Shown: piece after piece, positions 1 to 5,096 of the stretch
Layout of the letters: each line of letters opens with the position of its first letter
Numbering within the stretch: the first letter of the stretch is position 1
DNA from: Bacillota bacterium
Lineage (GTDB): Bacteria; Bacillota_C; Negativicutes; Sporomusales; Sporomusaceae
Reading direction: 5' to 3'
Length of the DNA: 8,095 nucleotides
Assembly (NCBI GenBank): GCA_023441125.1
Contig: JAEZQV010000051.1
Span: 1 to 8,095, forward strand
Made by a program: the position numbers and the translations under genes
Notes under the pieces: generated by a model
Database searches by the model: none
What the model saw: only the letters and a program-made list of their open reading frames with translations
What the model was told of the DNA's origin: nothing

Positions 1-1
1 C

Positions 2-1207
2 TCCATGACACCGCTGTGGACCCGGCCCAAAAATGAAATATCATCTGAAGAATATCACCAGTTATATAAAAATCTGTTCCATGCCTGGGAAGATCCGCTG
101 GATATTATTCATTCCAAGGTGGAAGGCGCTGTGGAATACACCACCCTGCTCTATATTCCGGCGCAGGCCCCGTTTGATTTCTATCAGCGTGAAGCCACCA
201 CCGGCATCAGACTATATTCCCGCAACGTATTTATCATGGACAATTGCCAGGATTTGCTGCCGGAATATTTACGCTTTGTCAAAGGTCTTGTCGATTCCCC
301 CGACTTTTCCCTTAATATTTCCCGCGAGCTCCTGCAGCAAAGCCAGCAACTGAAGCTTGTCGGCAAAAACCTGGAAAAAAGCATTTTAAAAGCTTTGGAG
401 ACGATGCTGACCAAAGACCGTCCTAAATACGAGAAATTCTGGCAGGAATATGGCCGGGCTGTCAAAACAGGCGTATATGCTGATTATCACAGCCGGGACA
501 AACTCAAGGACCTGCTGCTCTTCCCTTCCTCTCACTCGGAGGAACTTACGACAATACAGGACTATGTCAGCCGTATGCCGGCAACGCAAAAAGTTATTTA
601 CTATGCCACCGGCAAAGACCGGGCGGCCGTTGAACGGTTGCCCCAGATGGAAATCCTCAGGGAAAAAGGCATTGAAGTTCTCTATCTCTTTGACCGTGTA
701 GACGAATTTGCGATTGATGCGATGCACGAATACAGGGAAAAGAAATTCCAGTCTATTAGCCGGGGCGATCTGAACTTGGACGATATTGGCTCTGAGGGCA
801 GTAAACAAGAGGTCGAGGAACTGGCCAAGGAAAATGATGCGCTTATTAAAGCCGTAAAAGAACAATTACAAGGTAAAGTGGCTGATGTGAAAATCAGCAA
901 CCGCCTTAAGTCCAGCGCGGTATGCCTGGTGAGCGGCGACAGCGGCATTAGCCTTTCGATGGAGCAAATTCTCGCAGAAATGCAGAAGACTACGTTTAAA
1001 GCCAGCCGTATTCTGGAACTGAACCCGGAGCACGAGCTTTTCAGCGTTCTTAAAAATCTGTTTGCCACAGCCCCGGATTCCGAAGCCTTCAAGGATTACT
1101 GCGAATTGCTTTATGGTCAGGCCTTGCTTTTGGAGGGCCTGACGCCGGAAGATCCGGTCAGCTTTGCCAGCAAAGTGGCCGGCTTAATGGCGCGTGGCAG
1201 TAAATAG
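2..1207 (+). CDS. htpG: Molecular chaperone HtpG (Hsp90 family), 3' part; 5' end outside window
   Basis: Cytosolic ATP-dependent Hsp90-type chaperone. Only the middle and C-terminal domains are present, about 400 residues of a protein normally near 620-640. The N-terminal ATPase domain lies beyond the left edge, and the reading frame is open to the edge, so the ATG at position 5 is an internal methionine. The visible part opens with the start of the Hsp90 middle domain (TPLWTRPKNEI), followed by EYTTLLYIPAQAPFD, YSRNVFIMD and LPEYLRFVKGLVDS. Next comes the NISRELLQQ loop; its arginine (about residue 107 from position 5) is the family's gamma-phosphate-sensing residue. After that, DYVSRM, KVIYYATG, KGIEVLYLFDRVDEFA and a C-terminal dimerisation region ending ILELNPEHELF...DPVSFASKVAGLM. 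There is no eukaryotic EEVD tail, as expected for bacteria. The gene ends just before a strong terminator, so it closes its transcription unit. Identification is by motif recall and is very secure. Confidence 0.97.
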   Translation, partial: SMTPLWTRPKNEISSEEYHQLYKNLFHAWEDPLDIIHSKVEGAVEYTTLLYIPAQAPFDFYQREATTGIRLYSRNVFIMDNCQDLLPEYLRFVKGLVDSPDFSLNISRELLQQSQQLKLVGKNLEKSILKALETMLTKDRPKYEKFWQEYGRAVKTGVYADYHSRDKLKDLLLFPSSHSEELTTIQDYVSRMPATQKVIYYATGKDRAAVERLPQMEILREKGIEVLYLFDRVDEFAIDAMHEYREKKFQSISRGDLNLDDIGSEGSKQEVEELAKENDALIKAVKEQLQGKVADVKISNRLKSSAVCLVSGDSGISLSMEQILAEMQKTTFKASRILELNPEHELFSVLKNLFATAPDSEAFKDYCELLYGQALLLEGLTPEDPVSFASKVAGLMARGSK

Positions 1208-1216
1208 TTAGCAAAG

Positions 1217-1257
1217 ATCCGCCTGCCCTTTATTTATAAGGCCGGCGGATTTTTTTT
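1217..1257 (+). terminator. Rho-independent terminator of htpG
   Basis: ATCCGCC (1217-1223) pairs perfectly with GGCGGAT (1244-1250). GCC/GGC (1225-1227 with 1240-1242) extends the stem past one mismatch. A run of eight T follows (1250-1257). It begins 10 nt after the htpG stop. In the reverse direction the tract after the stem is poor in U, so it should act mainly on the plus strand. Confidence 0.9.
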
Positions 1258-1350
1258 GCCCTGAGAGCTTGGTTTCCTCCTGACAAGCTCACCCACTGAA
1301 ATTATCCGGTCCTCTAATTGAGTGCCAGCGTATTTCGCCTGCAGAAACTG
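1258..1350. other. Non-coding gap between two terminators, with a 7-bp hairpin
   Basis: No credible gene is seen here. The only structure is a perfect inverted repeat, GAGCTTG (1265-1271) and CAAGCTC (1284-1290), with a 12-nt loop. Read on the minus strand the loop carries AGGAGGAAA, a Shine-Dalgarno-like and CsrA-like GGA sequence, but no start codon follows at a usable distance. A minus-strand open frame crosses the region, but it would have to read through both flanking terminators, so it is not called. Confidence 0.4.
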
Positions 1351-1373
1351 AAAAACGGCGGTGAATACCGCCG
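1351..1373 (-). terminator. Rho-independent terminator of the 45-residue CGGCGG-tail gene
   Basis: Read on the minus strand, CGGCGGT (1373-1367), a 4-nt loop and ACCGCCG (1362-1356) form a perfect 7-bp GC-rich stem followed by TTTTT (1355-1351). It lies about 43 nt after the stop of the gene ending at 1416. Confidence 0.85.
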
Positions 1374-1415
1374 CTTCGGGGAAAAATAGAATGGAGATTG
1401 ACCTATGCGAGAAGA

Positions 1416-1553
1416 CTACCGTTTGCCACCGCAGCCACCACAATTTTTTTCATTGCGGCGGTCTTCTACATTGGCTAACTCACGCGCGAACTCAAGGTTT
1501 TTTTTATCCTTTTGGTCACAGCACTGTTCGTTATTCCGGTTTTGCTTGCTCAT
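1416..1553 (-). CDS. Small uncharacterised protein with CC and C-terminal CGGCGG motif (45 aa)
   Basis: Unrecognised 45-residue charged, soluble protein beginning MSKQNRNNEQCCDQ and ending EKNCGGCGGKR. It has an adjacent cysteine pair at residues 11-12 and a CxxC inside CGGCGG at 38-43. The middle (about 18-36, KKNLEFARELANVEDRRNE) is strongly helical in character. Four cysteines at the two ends of a helix suggest metal or cofactor binding, which is inference only. The start is supported by GGAGGTGA at 1558-1565, well spaced from ATG 1553. The gene sits between two minus-strand terminators (1626-1654 upstream, 1351-1373 downstream), so it is probably a unit of its own. The paired signals make it a real gene despite its size; function unknown. 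Confidence 0.75.
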   Translation of the reverse strand: MSKQNRNNEQCCDQKDKKNLEFARELANVEDRRNEKNCGGCGGKR

Positions 1554-1625
1554 AGTATCACCTCCAGCACTATTGTGTCCTTATCGCAAATTATTTATAG
1601 TTGGGTATTATTGTATAGCGGGAGC

Positions 1626-1654
1626 AAAAAAACCGCCAACATTTGTTAGCGGTT
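1626..1654 (-). terminator. Rho-independent terminator of the 8-cysteine small gene
   Basis: On the minus strand AACCGCTAAC (1654-1645), loop AAAT, GTTGGCGGTT (1640-1631) forms a 10-bp stem that is complete if one U-G wobble is allowed. The T run at the end of the stem continues to 1626. It starts 20 nt after the stop of the gene at 1675-1812. Confidence 0.88.
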
Positions 1655-1674
1655 CTGTGCATCTAACGAATTAC

Positions 1675-1812
1675 TTATTTTTTTTCCGGCTCCCTCATGC
1701 AAAAAACTTTGTTTTCGCGTTCGCGGTGGAAATTGATGCACTCACAGCATTTGCCATGCCGTTCACAGTCCGATTTAGGGCAGGTACAGTTTTCTTCGTT
1801 ACAGTTTGCCAT
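1675..1812 (-). CDS. Cysteine-rich small protein, DUF6485-like (45 aa)
   Basis: A 45-residue protein with eight cysteines (residues 4, 9, 11, 16, 22, 23, 25, 38). The central pattern is CTCPKSDCERHGKCCEC followed by INFHRER. As I recall, this C-x-C...C-x-R-H-G-K-C-C-E-C...HR layout matches small uncharacterised proteins of anaerobic bacteria grouped as DUF6485. The cysteine and histidine content suggests a metal site (zinc or iron), but no function is established. The start is clear: AGGAGGG at 1819-1825, 6 nt before ATG 1812. It lies 84 nt downstream of the P1 peptidase on the same strand with no obvious terminator between, so co-transcription is possible. A terminator follows directly. Confident that it is a gene, moderately confident of the family. 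Confidence 0.85.
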   Translation of the reverse strand: MANCNEENCTCPKSDCERHGKCCECINFHRERENKVFCMREPEKK

Positions 1813-1896
1813 GAATATCCCTCCTGAATTTATGTACTTTACTCTAGCTTAGATATTCAGCACCAAGCCGTATTCTCCTGCTAAACCAGACGGTAA

Positions 1897-2880
1897 TCAA
1901 TCTTCTTTTACCAGCCCAGCTGCCCCCGGCACCCCGTGTAATGTTCCGGCATGCCTTACACCGCTGACAATGGCCTGTTCCATGGCCCTTACGGCCATGG
2001 TGCCTACCCGGTTCAGATCGGCTGCCACCTCGGCAGTAGCCAGCGTAAAGACGGTATCGCCGTCCTGGCTGGTGTGTACCGGCCGAATGACACGCGCATA
2101 AGCGTCCTGGGTCAGTGACGCCAGTTTGTTAGCCTGGGGCTTGGTTAACCGGGCATTGGTGACAATGGCGCCGATGGTGGTGTTTTCCAGGGCAGGCCTG
2201 GCTGGCAGAGCCGCCGCCGCTGTCATTATATAGTTTTCGGTATTGAGAAAGGTTTTTTTATCTTCTTGCAGCGCTCCGGCCAAAATGGCGCCGGTAACGG
2301 GGTCAATCACATCGCCCCATGCATTTACCGCCACGATGGCGCCGACATATAGATCTTCCCGTTGGTAACAGCAGGAACCAAGACCGCCTTTCATGGCGTA
2401 AGCCATTCCTTTGAGCTTGCCGACTGTGGCTCCCGCACCCGCACCGGTATTCCCATCGGCCCAGGGAAGCTGCCGGCAGGCATTGTCGCAAGCTTGATAA
2501 GCCATGCGTTGGTCCGGTCTGACCTTAGCATCGCCAAAAGCCAGGTCAAACAAAATGGCCTGCGGCACAATCGGCACTTTCGTTACCCCCACGTCGAACC
2601 CGAGCCCTTGCTCCTCCAAAAATTGCATTACCCCGCCGGCGGCATCAAGACCAAACGCGCTGCCGCCGGCCAGCAGCACGGCATGAATACGTTCCACCGT
2701 GTTTTCAGACCGCAGTAAATCCGTTTCCCTTGTGCCGGGAGCGCCGCCGCGCACGTCAACGCCGCCAACGGCTCCCGCCGGCTTGTCGCAAAGGATAACG
2801 GTACAGCCTGTCCCGGCAACTAAATCGTGACTGTGCCCTACTCTGATGGCCGGTATGGCGGCAAAGTCGACCTTTTTCAA
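1897..2880 (-). CDS. P1-family peptidase (DmpA/NylC-type L-aminopeptidase/D-esterase), TTG start
   Basis: A 327-residue N-terminal-nucleophile hydrolase, usual size for MEROPS family P1. These enzymes are made as one chain that cuts itself before a Ser or Thr; the new N-terminus is the nucleophile acting on N-terminal residues of peptides, esters or amides. Here the cut would fall in ENTTIGAIVTNA, between Asn233 and Thr234, giving chains of about 233 and 94 residues. This is the Asn-Thr arrangement of nylon-oligomer hydrolase NylC. The DGD at 273-275 fits the acidic pair used in NylC. Other family motifs: VGH near the start, GGAPGTRETDLL (45-56), LAGGSAFGLDAAGGV (70-84), GNTGAGAGATVGK (143-155). 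No signal peptide, so cytoplasmic. The start is TTG at 2880, set by AAGGAGGA at 2889-2896, 8 nt away. The natural substrate cannot be told from sequence. Confidence 0.92.
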   Translation of the reverse strand: MKKVDFAAIPAIRVGHSHDLVAGTGCTVILCDKPAGAVGGVDVRGGAPGTRETDLLRSENTVERIHAVLLAGGSAFGLDAAGGVMQFLEEQGLGFDVGVTKVPIVPQAILFDLAFGDAKVRPDQRMAYQACDNACRQLPWADGNTGAGAGATVGKLKGMAYAMKGGLGSCCYQREDLYVGAIVAVNAWGDVIDPVTGAILAGALQEDKKTFLNTENYIMTAAAALPARPALENTTIGAIVTNARLTKPQANKLASLTQDAYARVIRPVHTSQDGDTVFTLATAEVAADLNRVGTMAVRAMEQAIVSGVRHAGTLHGVPGAAGLVKED

Positions 2881-3063
2881 AGCACGGTTCCTCCTTCTGT
2901 TTAATGATTAAGTGACATTTCTTCAGTACCTGTGCGTTTTCCTGTGCAAGGTCCGGGTAATTACTGTCAGCTGGATATTTTTTTACCTGTGGCCAATAGC
3001 AATTTTATCCCGGGCTGTCACATTTTTGTCAAACTTTCATGGTATTCTTTGGATAGTCGATAG

Positions 3064-3129
3064 CCGGTACCGGTTTATATTGGAAAAAGTATTGCGAGCA
3101 ACCGGTTGCCGCGATCGCCAGAATATAAT
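3064..3129 (+). promoter_or_regulatory. Putative promoter and two palindromic operators upstream of the beta-barrel gene
   Basis: A perfect -10 hexamer TATAAT lies at 3124-3129, 26 nt before the start codon of the gene at 3156. No good -35 box sits at the normal spacing. In its place is a perfect 12-bp palindrome GCAACCGGTTGC (3098-3109), centred about 33 bp before the expected start of transcription. A second perfect palindrome, CCGGTACCGG (3064-3073), is centred 35 bp further upstream. The arrangement suggests activator-dependent or repressor control. Functional assignment is inference. Confidence 0.45.
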
Positions 3130-3155
3130 TATGTTTTGTTTGAGGAGGATACATT

Positions 3156-3683
3156 ATGAAAAAGAAAGTTTTGACTGCGCTTACAGGTGCTATGCTGGCC
3201 ACCAGTGTTGCTATGGCCGCGCCGATTACCGATTTAGACAAAGGCCAGAGTGTAATCGGCTATAATCACTACGATCTGGATATTAGCGGGGATACTGTTG
3301 ATAACGATAGTTTTTCCCTGGAAAATGCCCTTACCAATAACCTCATTGTCGGTGTGGAGCGCAACTCGTTTAATGATGCCAAAGCAACCGATGTGTATGC
3401 CCAATACAAGCTCGACCCTAATTTCCGTCTGATTGTCGGCAACCGGGATTATAGCGACGGCCCCAGCAAAATGTTTTACGGCCTTGGGGCTAAAACCAGC
3501 CTGGCTCCCAAAGTGGACGGTTATGCCTCGGTGATAACCAACAGTATTGTAACCGAATGGCAGGCGGGCCTGGCTTATCAGATAAACCATCAAACGGCGC
3601 TGAATCTGGGCTACAAGTCTTCGAAGGAAGACGGCTTCGCCAGAGCGGATGGCCTGGGCTTTGGCGTTGGCATCAAGTTCTAG
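3156..3683 (+). CDS. Exported beta-barrel outer-membrane protein, small (175 aa)
   Basis: Residues 1-22 form a Sec signal peptide (KKK, then a hydrophobic stretch, cleavage expected after AMA before APITDL). The mature part of about 153 residues is made of short alternating-polarity strands rich in Gly, Tyr, Asn and Asp, such as SVIGYNHYDLDI, NLIVGVERNSF, TDVYAQYKL, FRLIVGNRDYSD, KMFYGLGAKTSL, WQAGLAYQI, TALNLGYKSS and a last strand LGFGVGIKF. Ending in Phe with alternating residues is the signal read by the BAM assembly machinery. About eight strands can be counted, so it is probably an OmpA/OmpW-sized monomeric barrel. This is structural reading, not a named family match. AGGAGG at 3143-3148 supports ATG 3156. 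It is a single gene, ended by a strong hairpin. It implies an outer membrane, hence the Negativicutes assignment. Ligand or role unknown. Confidence 0.85.
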   Translation: MKKKVLTALTGAMLATSVAMAAPITDLDKGQSVIGYNHYDLDISGDTVDNDSFSLENALTNNLIVGVERNSFNDAKATDVYAQYKLDPNFRLIVGNRDYSDGPSKMFYGLGAKTSLAPKVDGYASVITNSIVTEWQAGLAYQINHQTALNLGYKSSKEDGFARADGLGFGVGIKF

Positions 3684-3727
3684 CTTTCTCATAGTACCGG
3701 ACCATTTTTGACTGCCGGGAAGCTTCA

Positions 3728-3770
3728 CAGTAAGAAACCCCTTTGCCTTGGGCAAAGGGGTTTCTTACTG
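3728..3770. terminator. Bidirectional terminator, 20-bp perfect stem
   Basis: The arms 3728-3747 and 3751-3770 are perfectly complementary over 20 bp with a 3-nt loop. The core is AAACCCCTTTGCC with GGCAAAGGGGTTT. On both strands the GC core is followed by TTTCTT, so it can stop both the beta-barrel gene (+) and the convergent zinc-ribbon gene (-). Confidence 0.88.
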
Positions 3771-3775
3771 CGCGT

Positions 3776-3928
3776 TCATTTACCGACACAGCCAAACTGA
3801 CCGGGTTCTTGCGCCACCGTAACCAGCGTGTCTTTACTGCCGCATTTTTCGCAGGTTTCCGGCTTTTGTCCGGCCGCAGCCTTGTGCATGAAGCCGCAAT
3901 GGGTACACTTGTACAATAAATCGGCCAT
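3776..3928 (-). CDS. Rubredoxin-like zinc-ribbon protein (50 aa)
   Basis: A 50-residue protein with two CxxC knuckles: KCTHCGF (C8, C11) and TCEKCGS (C26, C29). This is the spacing of the rubredoxin-like domain found alone or at the C-terminus of rubrerythrins. It should bind one zinc or iron through four thiolates. It lacks the YxCxxCGYxYd and PxxWxCPxCG signatures of true electron-transfer rubredoxin, so a structural zinc site is more likely. A fifth cysteine (C47) lies near the C-terminus. ATG 3928 is preceded by AAAGGAGG, with AGGAGG at 3938-3943, 9 nt upstream. A promoter at 3958-3986 and the shared hairpin at 3728-3770 make it a monocistronic unit. Role unknown; such proteins are frequent in strict anaerobes. 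Confidence 0.85.
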   Translation of the reverse strand: MADLLYKCTHCGFMHKAAAGQKPETCEKCGSKDTLVTVAQEPGQFGCVGK

Positions 3929-3957
3929 TCACCCTAACCTCCTTTCAAATTGGCTTA

Positions 3958-3986
3958 CTTATACCTATTCTGCCGTACCCCGTAAA
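3958..3986 (-). promoter_or_regulatory. Candidate sigma-A promoter of the zinc-ribbon gene
   Basis: On the minus strand, TTTACG (3986-3981), exactly 17 bp, then TATAAG (3963-3958). Transcription would begin near 3951, about 23 nt before the ATG and just upstream of the Shine-Dalgarno site. The -35 box is only a partial match. Confidence 0.5.
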
Positions 3987-4007
3987 TATGTTTCGTGAAA
4001 ATAATAA

Positions 4008-4529
4008 TTACTGGGTCCGGAAATCGCGCGGCAATTTGATGGAGCCGGTATGCGGCCGCTTGGGCCCGGGTTCATAGGCTAAGCAGCGTACCGCTTTGCC
4101 GTCAGCAGGCTTGCCGGCTGGCTGTGTAAAATTTTGCGCAAAATGCTGGCAGTGGTTCCCGGCTTTAAACAGGCACCCCGGGCAATCGGCAGTTTGCATT
4201 ACTATTCCCTGCCGGGCTGATAGTAGGAACTGGCGGGCATTTGCCAGTTCACTGACATATTCGTTGATCAGCCTGGTCAGACCTGGCGTCGCCAGACAAT
4301 TTAATTTTTGCAGGCTTTTCAGGGCTCTGTCCAGTTCAATCTCATCGAGCTTTACATCGGGAATTTGGGCCAGTAATGCCGGATCAGCAGTCAAGGTTTT
4401 CAGCTTCTCTTTGGCTTGCAGGGCATTAGAGCCGAGATAAAGGGACGTGTTTTGCGGCAGTCTGGTTGCCGGATTATAGACGCTGTCTTTCAAATAGAAG
4501 GTGCCGTTTTTTCGCAGTTCAATATACAT
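4008..4529 (-). CDS. Uncharacterised protein with four-cysteine C-terminal motif (173 aa)
   Basis: Not a family I can name. Residues 1-35 (MYIELRKNGTFYLKDSVYN) look like a short beta-hairpin module. They loosely resemble the N-terminal leader of some IS4/IS1634-type transposases, but no transposase catalytic domain follows. Residues 37-105 are helical and leucine-rich. The C-terminal third holds CPGC (C116, C119), then HCQH (H126, C127, H129) and C149, a CxxC-x7-C-x21-C pattern suited to zinc or an iron-sulfur cluster. An in-frame ATG 39 nt further upstream exists, but AGGGAGG lies 7 nt before ATG 4529, so the shorter start is chosen. It is transcribed from a near-ideal promoter overlapped by the 27-bp repeats. 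It may therefore be tightly regulated, possibly by itself; that is speculation. Confidence 0.72.
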   Translation of the reverse strand: MYIELRKNGTFYLKDSVYNPATRLPQNTSLYLGSNALQAKEKLKTLTADPALLAQIPDVKLDEIELDRALKSLQKLNCLATPGLTRLINEYVSELANARQFLLSARQGIVMQTADCPGCLFKAGNHCQHFAQNFTQPAGKPADGKAVRCLAYEPGPKRPHTGSIKLPRDFRTQ

Positions 4530-4559
4530 CGCAATGCCTCCCTTGCTGATCAAACTTGC

Positions 4560-4586
4560 TATAATCACATTTTAAATATGAGTCTA
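4560..4586. repeat. Operator-like inverted repeat A (degenerate right arm)
   Basis: Left arm TATAATCACA (4560-4569) is identical to units B and C. A 7-bp spacer is followed by TATGAGTCTA (4577-4586), which matches TGTGATTATA at 7 of 10 positions. It would lie within the leader of the minus-strand transcript. Confidence 0.65.
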
Positions 4587-4603
4587 AAAATCTATAAAAT
4601 CAA

Positions 4604-4630
4604 TATAATCACAAATAAACTGTGATTATA
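4604..4630. repeat. Operator-like inverted repeat B
   Basis: TATAATCACA (4604-4613), 7-bp spacer, TGTGATTATA (4621-4630): perfect 10-bp arms, 12 bp if the flanking A/T pairs are counted. It starts 44 bp after unit A and reaches the -10 box and expected start point of the minus-strand promoter. Confidence 0.85.
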
Positions 4631-4658
4631 TTATACCATTATCCCCTTATAATCACAA
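4630..4658 (-). promoter_or_regulatory. Strong sigma-A promoter of the 173-aa gene, overlapped by repeats B and C
   Basis: On the minus strand, TTGTGA (4658-4653), exactly 17 bp, then perfect TATAAT (4635-4630) with an extended TGG in front. Transcription should begin near 4623, giving a leader of about 94 nt. The -35 box lies inside the left arm of repeat C and the -10 box abuts repeat B, so a protein on these repeats would block the polymerase. Confidence 0.7.
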
Positions 4659-4674
4659 TCGAGATGTGATTATA
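4648..4674. repeat. Operator-like inverted repeat C
   Basis: TATAATCACA (4648-4657), 7-bp spacer, TGTGATTATA (4665-4674). The pairing extends through flanking CCT/AGG to 13-bp arms (4645-4677). It starts exactly 44 bp after unit B and covers the -35 box of the minus-strand promoter. Confidence 0.85.
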
Positions 4675-4751
4675 AGGCGCCTTTCTGTCACCCTCTTTTA
4701 TCAGGTAAGTTAGCCAGTTATTTGGGAACACTAATGCCGGAGGTGAATGAT

Positions 4752-4946
4752 TTGCAAAATAATACAGCTGCTGTCAGCGGCTCCCGGCGCGATAAAGTAG
4801 CGCCAAGTGAAGCTGATATGGCACAAAGAATTGAAACTCCGACGCAGGCGCGTTCCCGGCAACCGGCCGGTACAGCTTCCACGGCCAATCGCTCTTACCC
4901 AGAAGCTTTGGCCCGCGGTATGGAGACTCCCGCTGACGCCGAATAA
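4752..4946 (+). CDS. Small disordered hypothetical protein, TTG start (64 aa)
   Basis: Unrecognised 64-residue hydrophilic protein, MQNNTAAVSGSRRDKVAPSE at the start, rich in Ala, Thr, Pro, Arg and Glu, with no cysteine or membrane segment. It is probably disordered. It contains an imperfect internal duplication, AQRIETPTQA (about residues 24-33) and ARGMETPADA (about 54-63), both with R-x-x-E-T-P or R-x-M-E-T-P. The start is taken as TTG 4752 because GGAGGTGA (4739-4746) is ideally spaced. An in-frame ATG at 4734 and a TTG at 4722 lie upstream of or inside that site. It diverges from the 173-aa gene across the repeat array and is followed by a strong hairpin. The composition is somewhat like small spore proteins, but no SASP signature is present, so that name is not given. 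Confidence 0.6.
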   Translation: MQNNTAAVSGSRRDKVAPSEADMAQRIETPTQARSRQPAGTASTANRSYPEALARGMETPADAE

Positions 4947-4968
4947 CCTTAGCCGGTAGCTGCCGGCA

Positions 4969-5016
4969 CAACCCCAGGCCCTTTTATCCGCTCCGGGGAT
5001 AAAGGGCCTGGGGTTG
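4969..5016 (+). terminator. Large hairpin terminator after the 64-aa gene
   Basis: CAACCCCAGGCCCTTT (from 4969) pairs with AAAGGGCCTGGGGTTG (ending 5016). ATCC/GGAT continues the stem after a single bulged T. The stem is about 20 bp. The tract after it (TTTA) is short, so termination may be partial and some transcription could reach the hydrolase at 5097. Confidence 0.7.
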
Positions 5017-5096
5017 TTTAACACGGTAACCGTTTGGTACCGCAGTGAATACAATATTCTGGAACTGAACGAACTTAGGTTAGGGGGCAACAAGGC

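Noticed and set aside
1234..1443. 69-residue minus-strand open frame
   Set aside because: It runs through two Rho-independent terminators, has no ribosome site and overlaps the end of the better supported 45-aa gene in another frame.
1405..1827. 140-residue plus-strand open frame
   Set aside because: It is the antisense of two small genes that have ribosome sites and terminators on the minus strand; it has no Shine-Dalgarno and its composition is odd.
2912..3265. 117-residue plus-strand open frame
   Set aside because: It spans the promoter region and overlaps the start of the beta-barrel gene in another frame, with no ribosome site; the barrel gene has signal peptide and Shine-Dalgarno support.
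4530..4568. Upstream ATG for the 173-aa protein
   Set aside because: It would include the Shine-Dalgarno site AGGGAGG inside the coding region and has no ribosome site of its own.
4560..4674. CRISPR array or plasmid-type iterons for the 44-bp periodic repeats
   Set aside because: Only three units, with 17-bp gaps between them and dyad symmetry, one unit degenerate, and no Cas or replication gene nearby. They overlap a promoter between divergent genes, which fits operators better.
4560..4674. CRP/FNR-type sites because of TGTGA and TCACA
   Set aside because: The half-sites are in the reverse order (TCACA then TGTGA) with a 7-bp gap, not TGTGA-N6-TCACA, and no other pairing in the array gives the right spacing.
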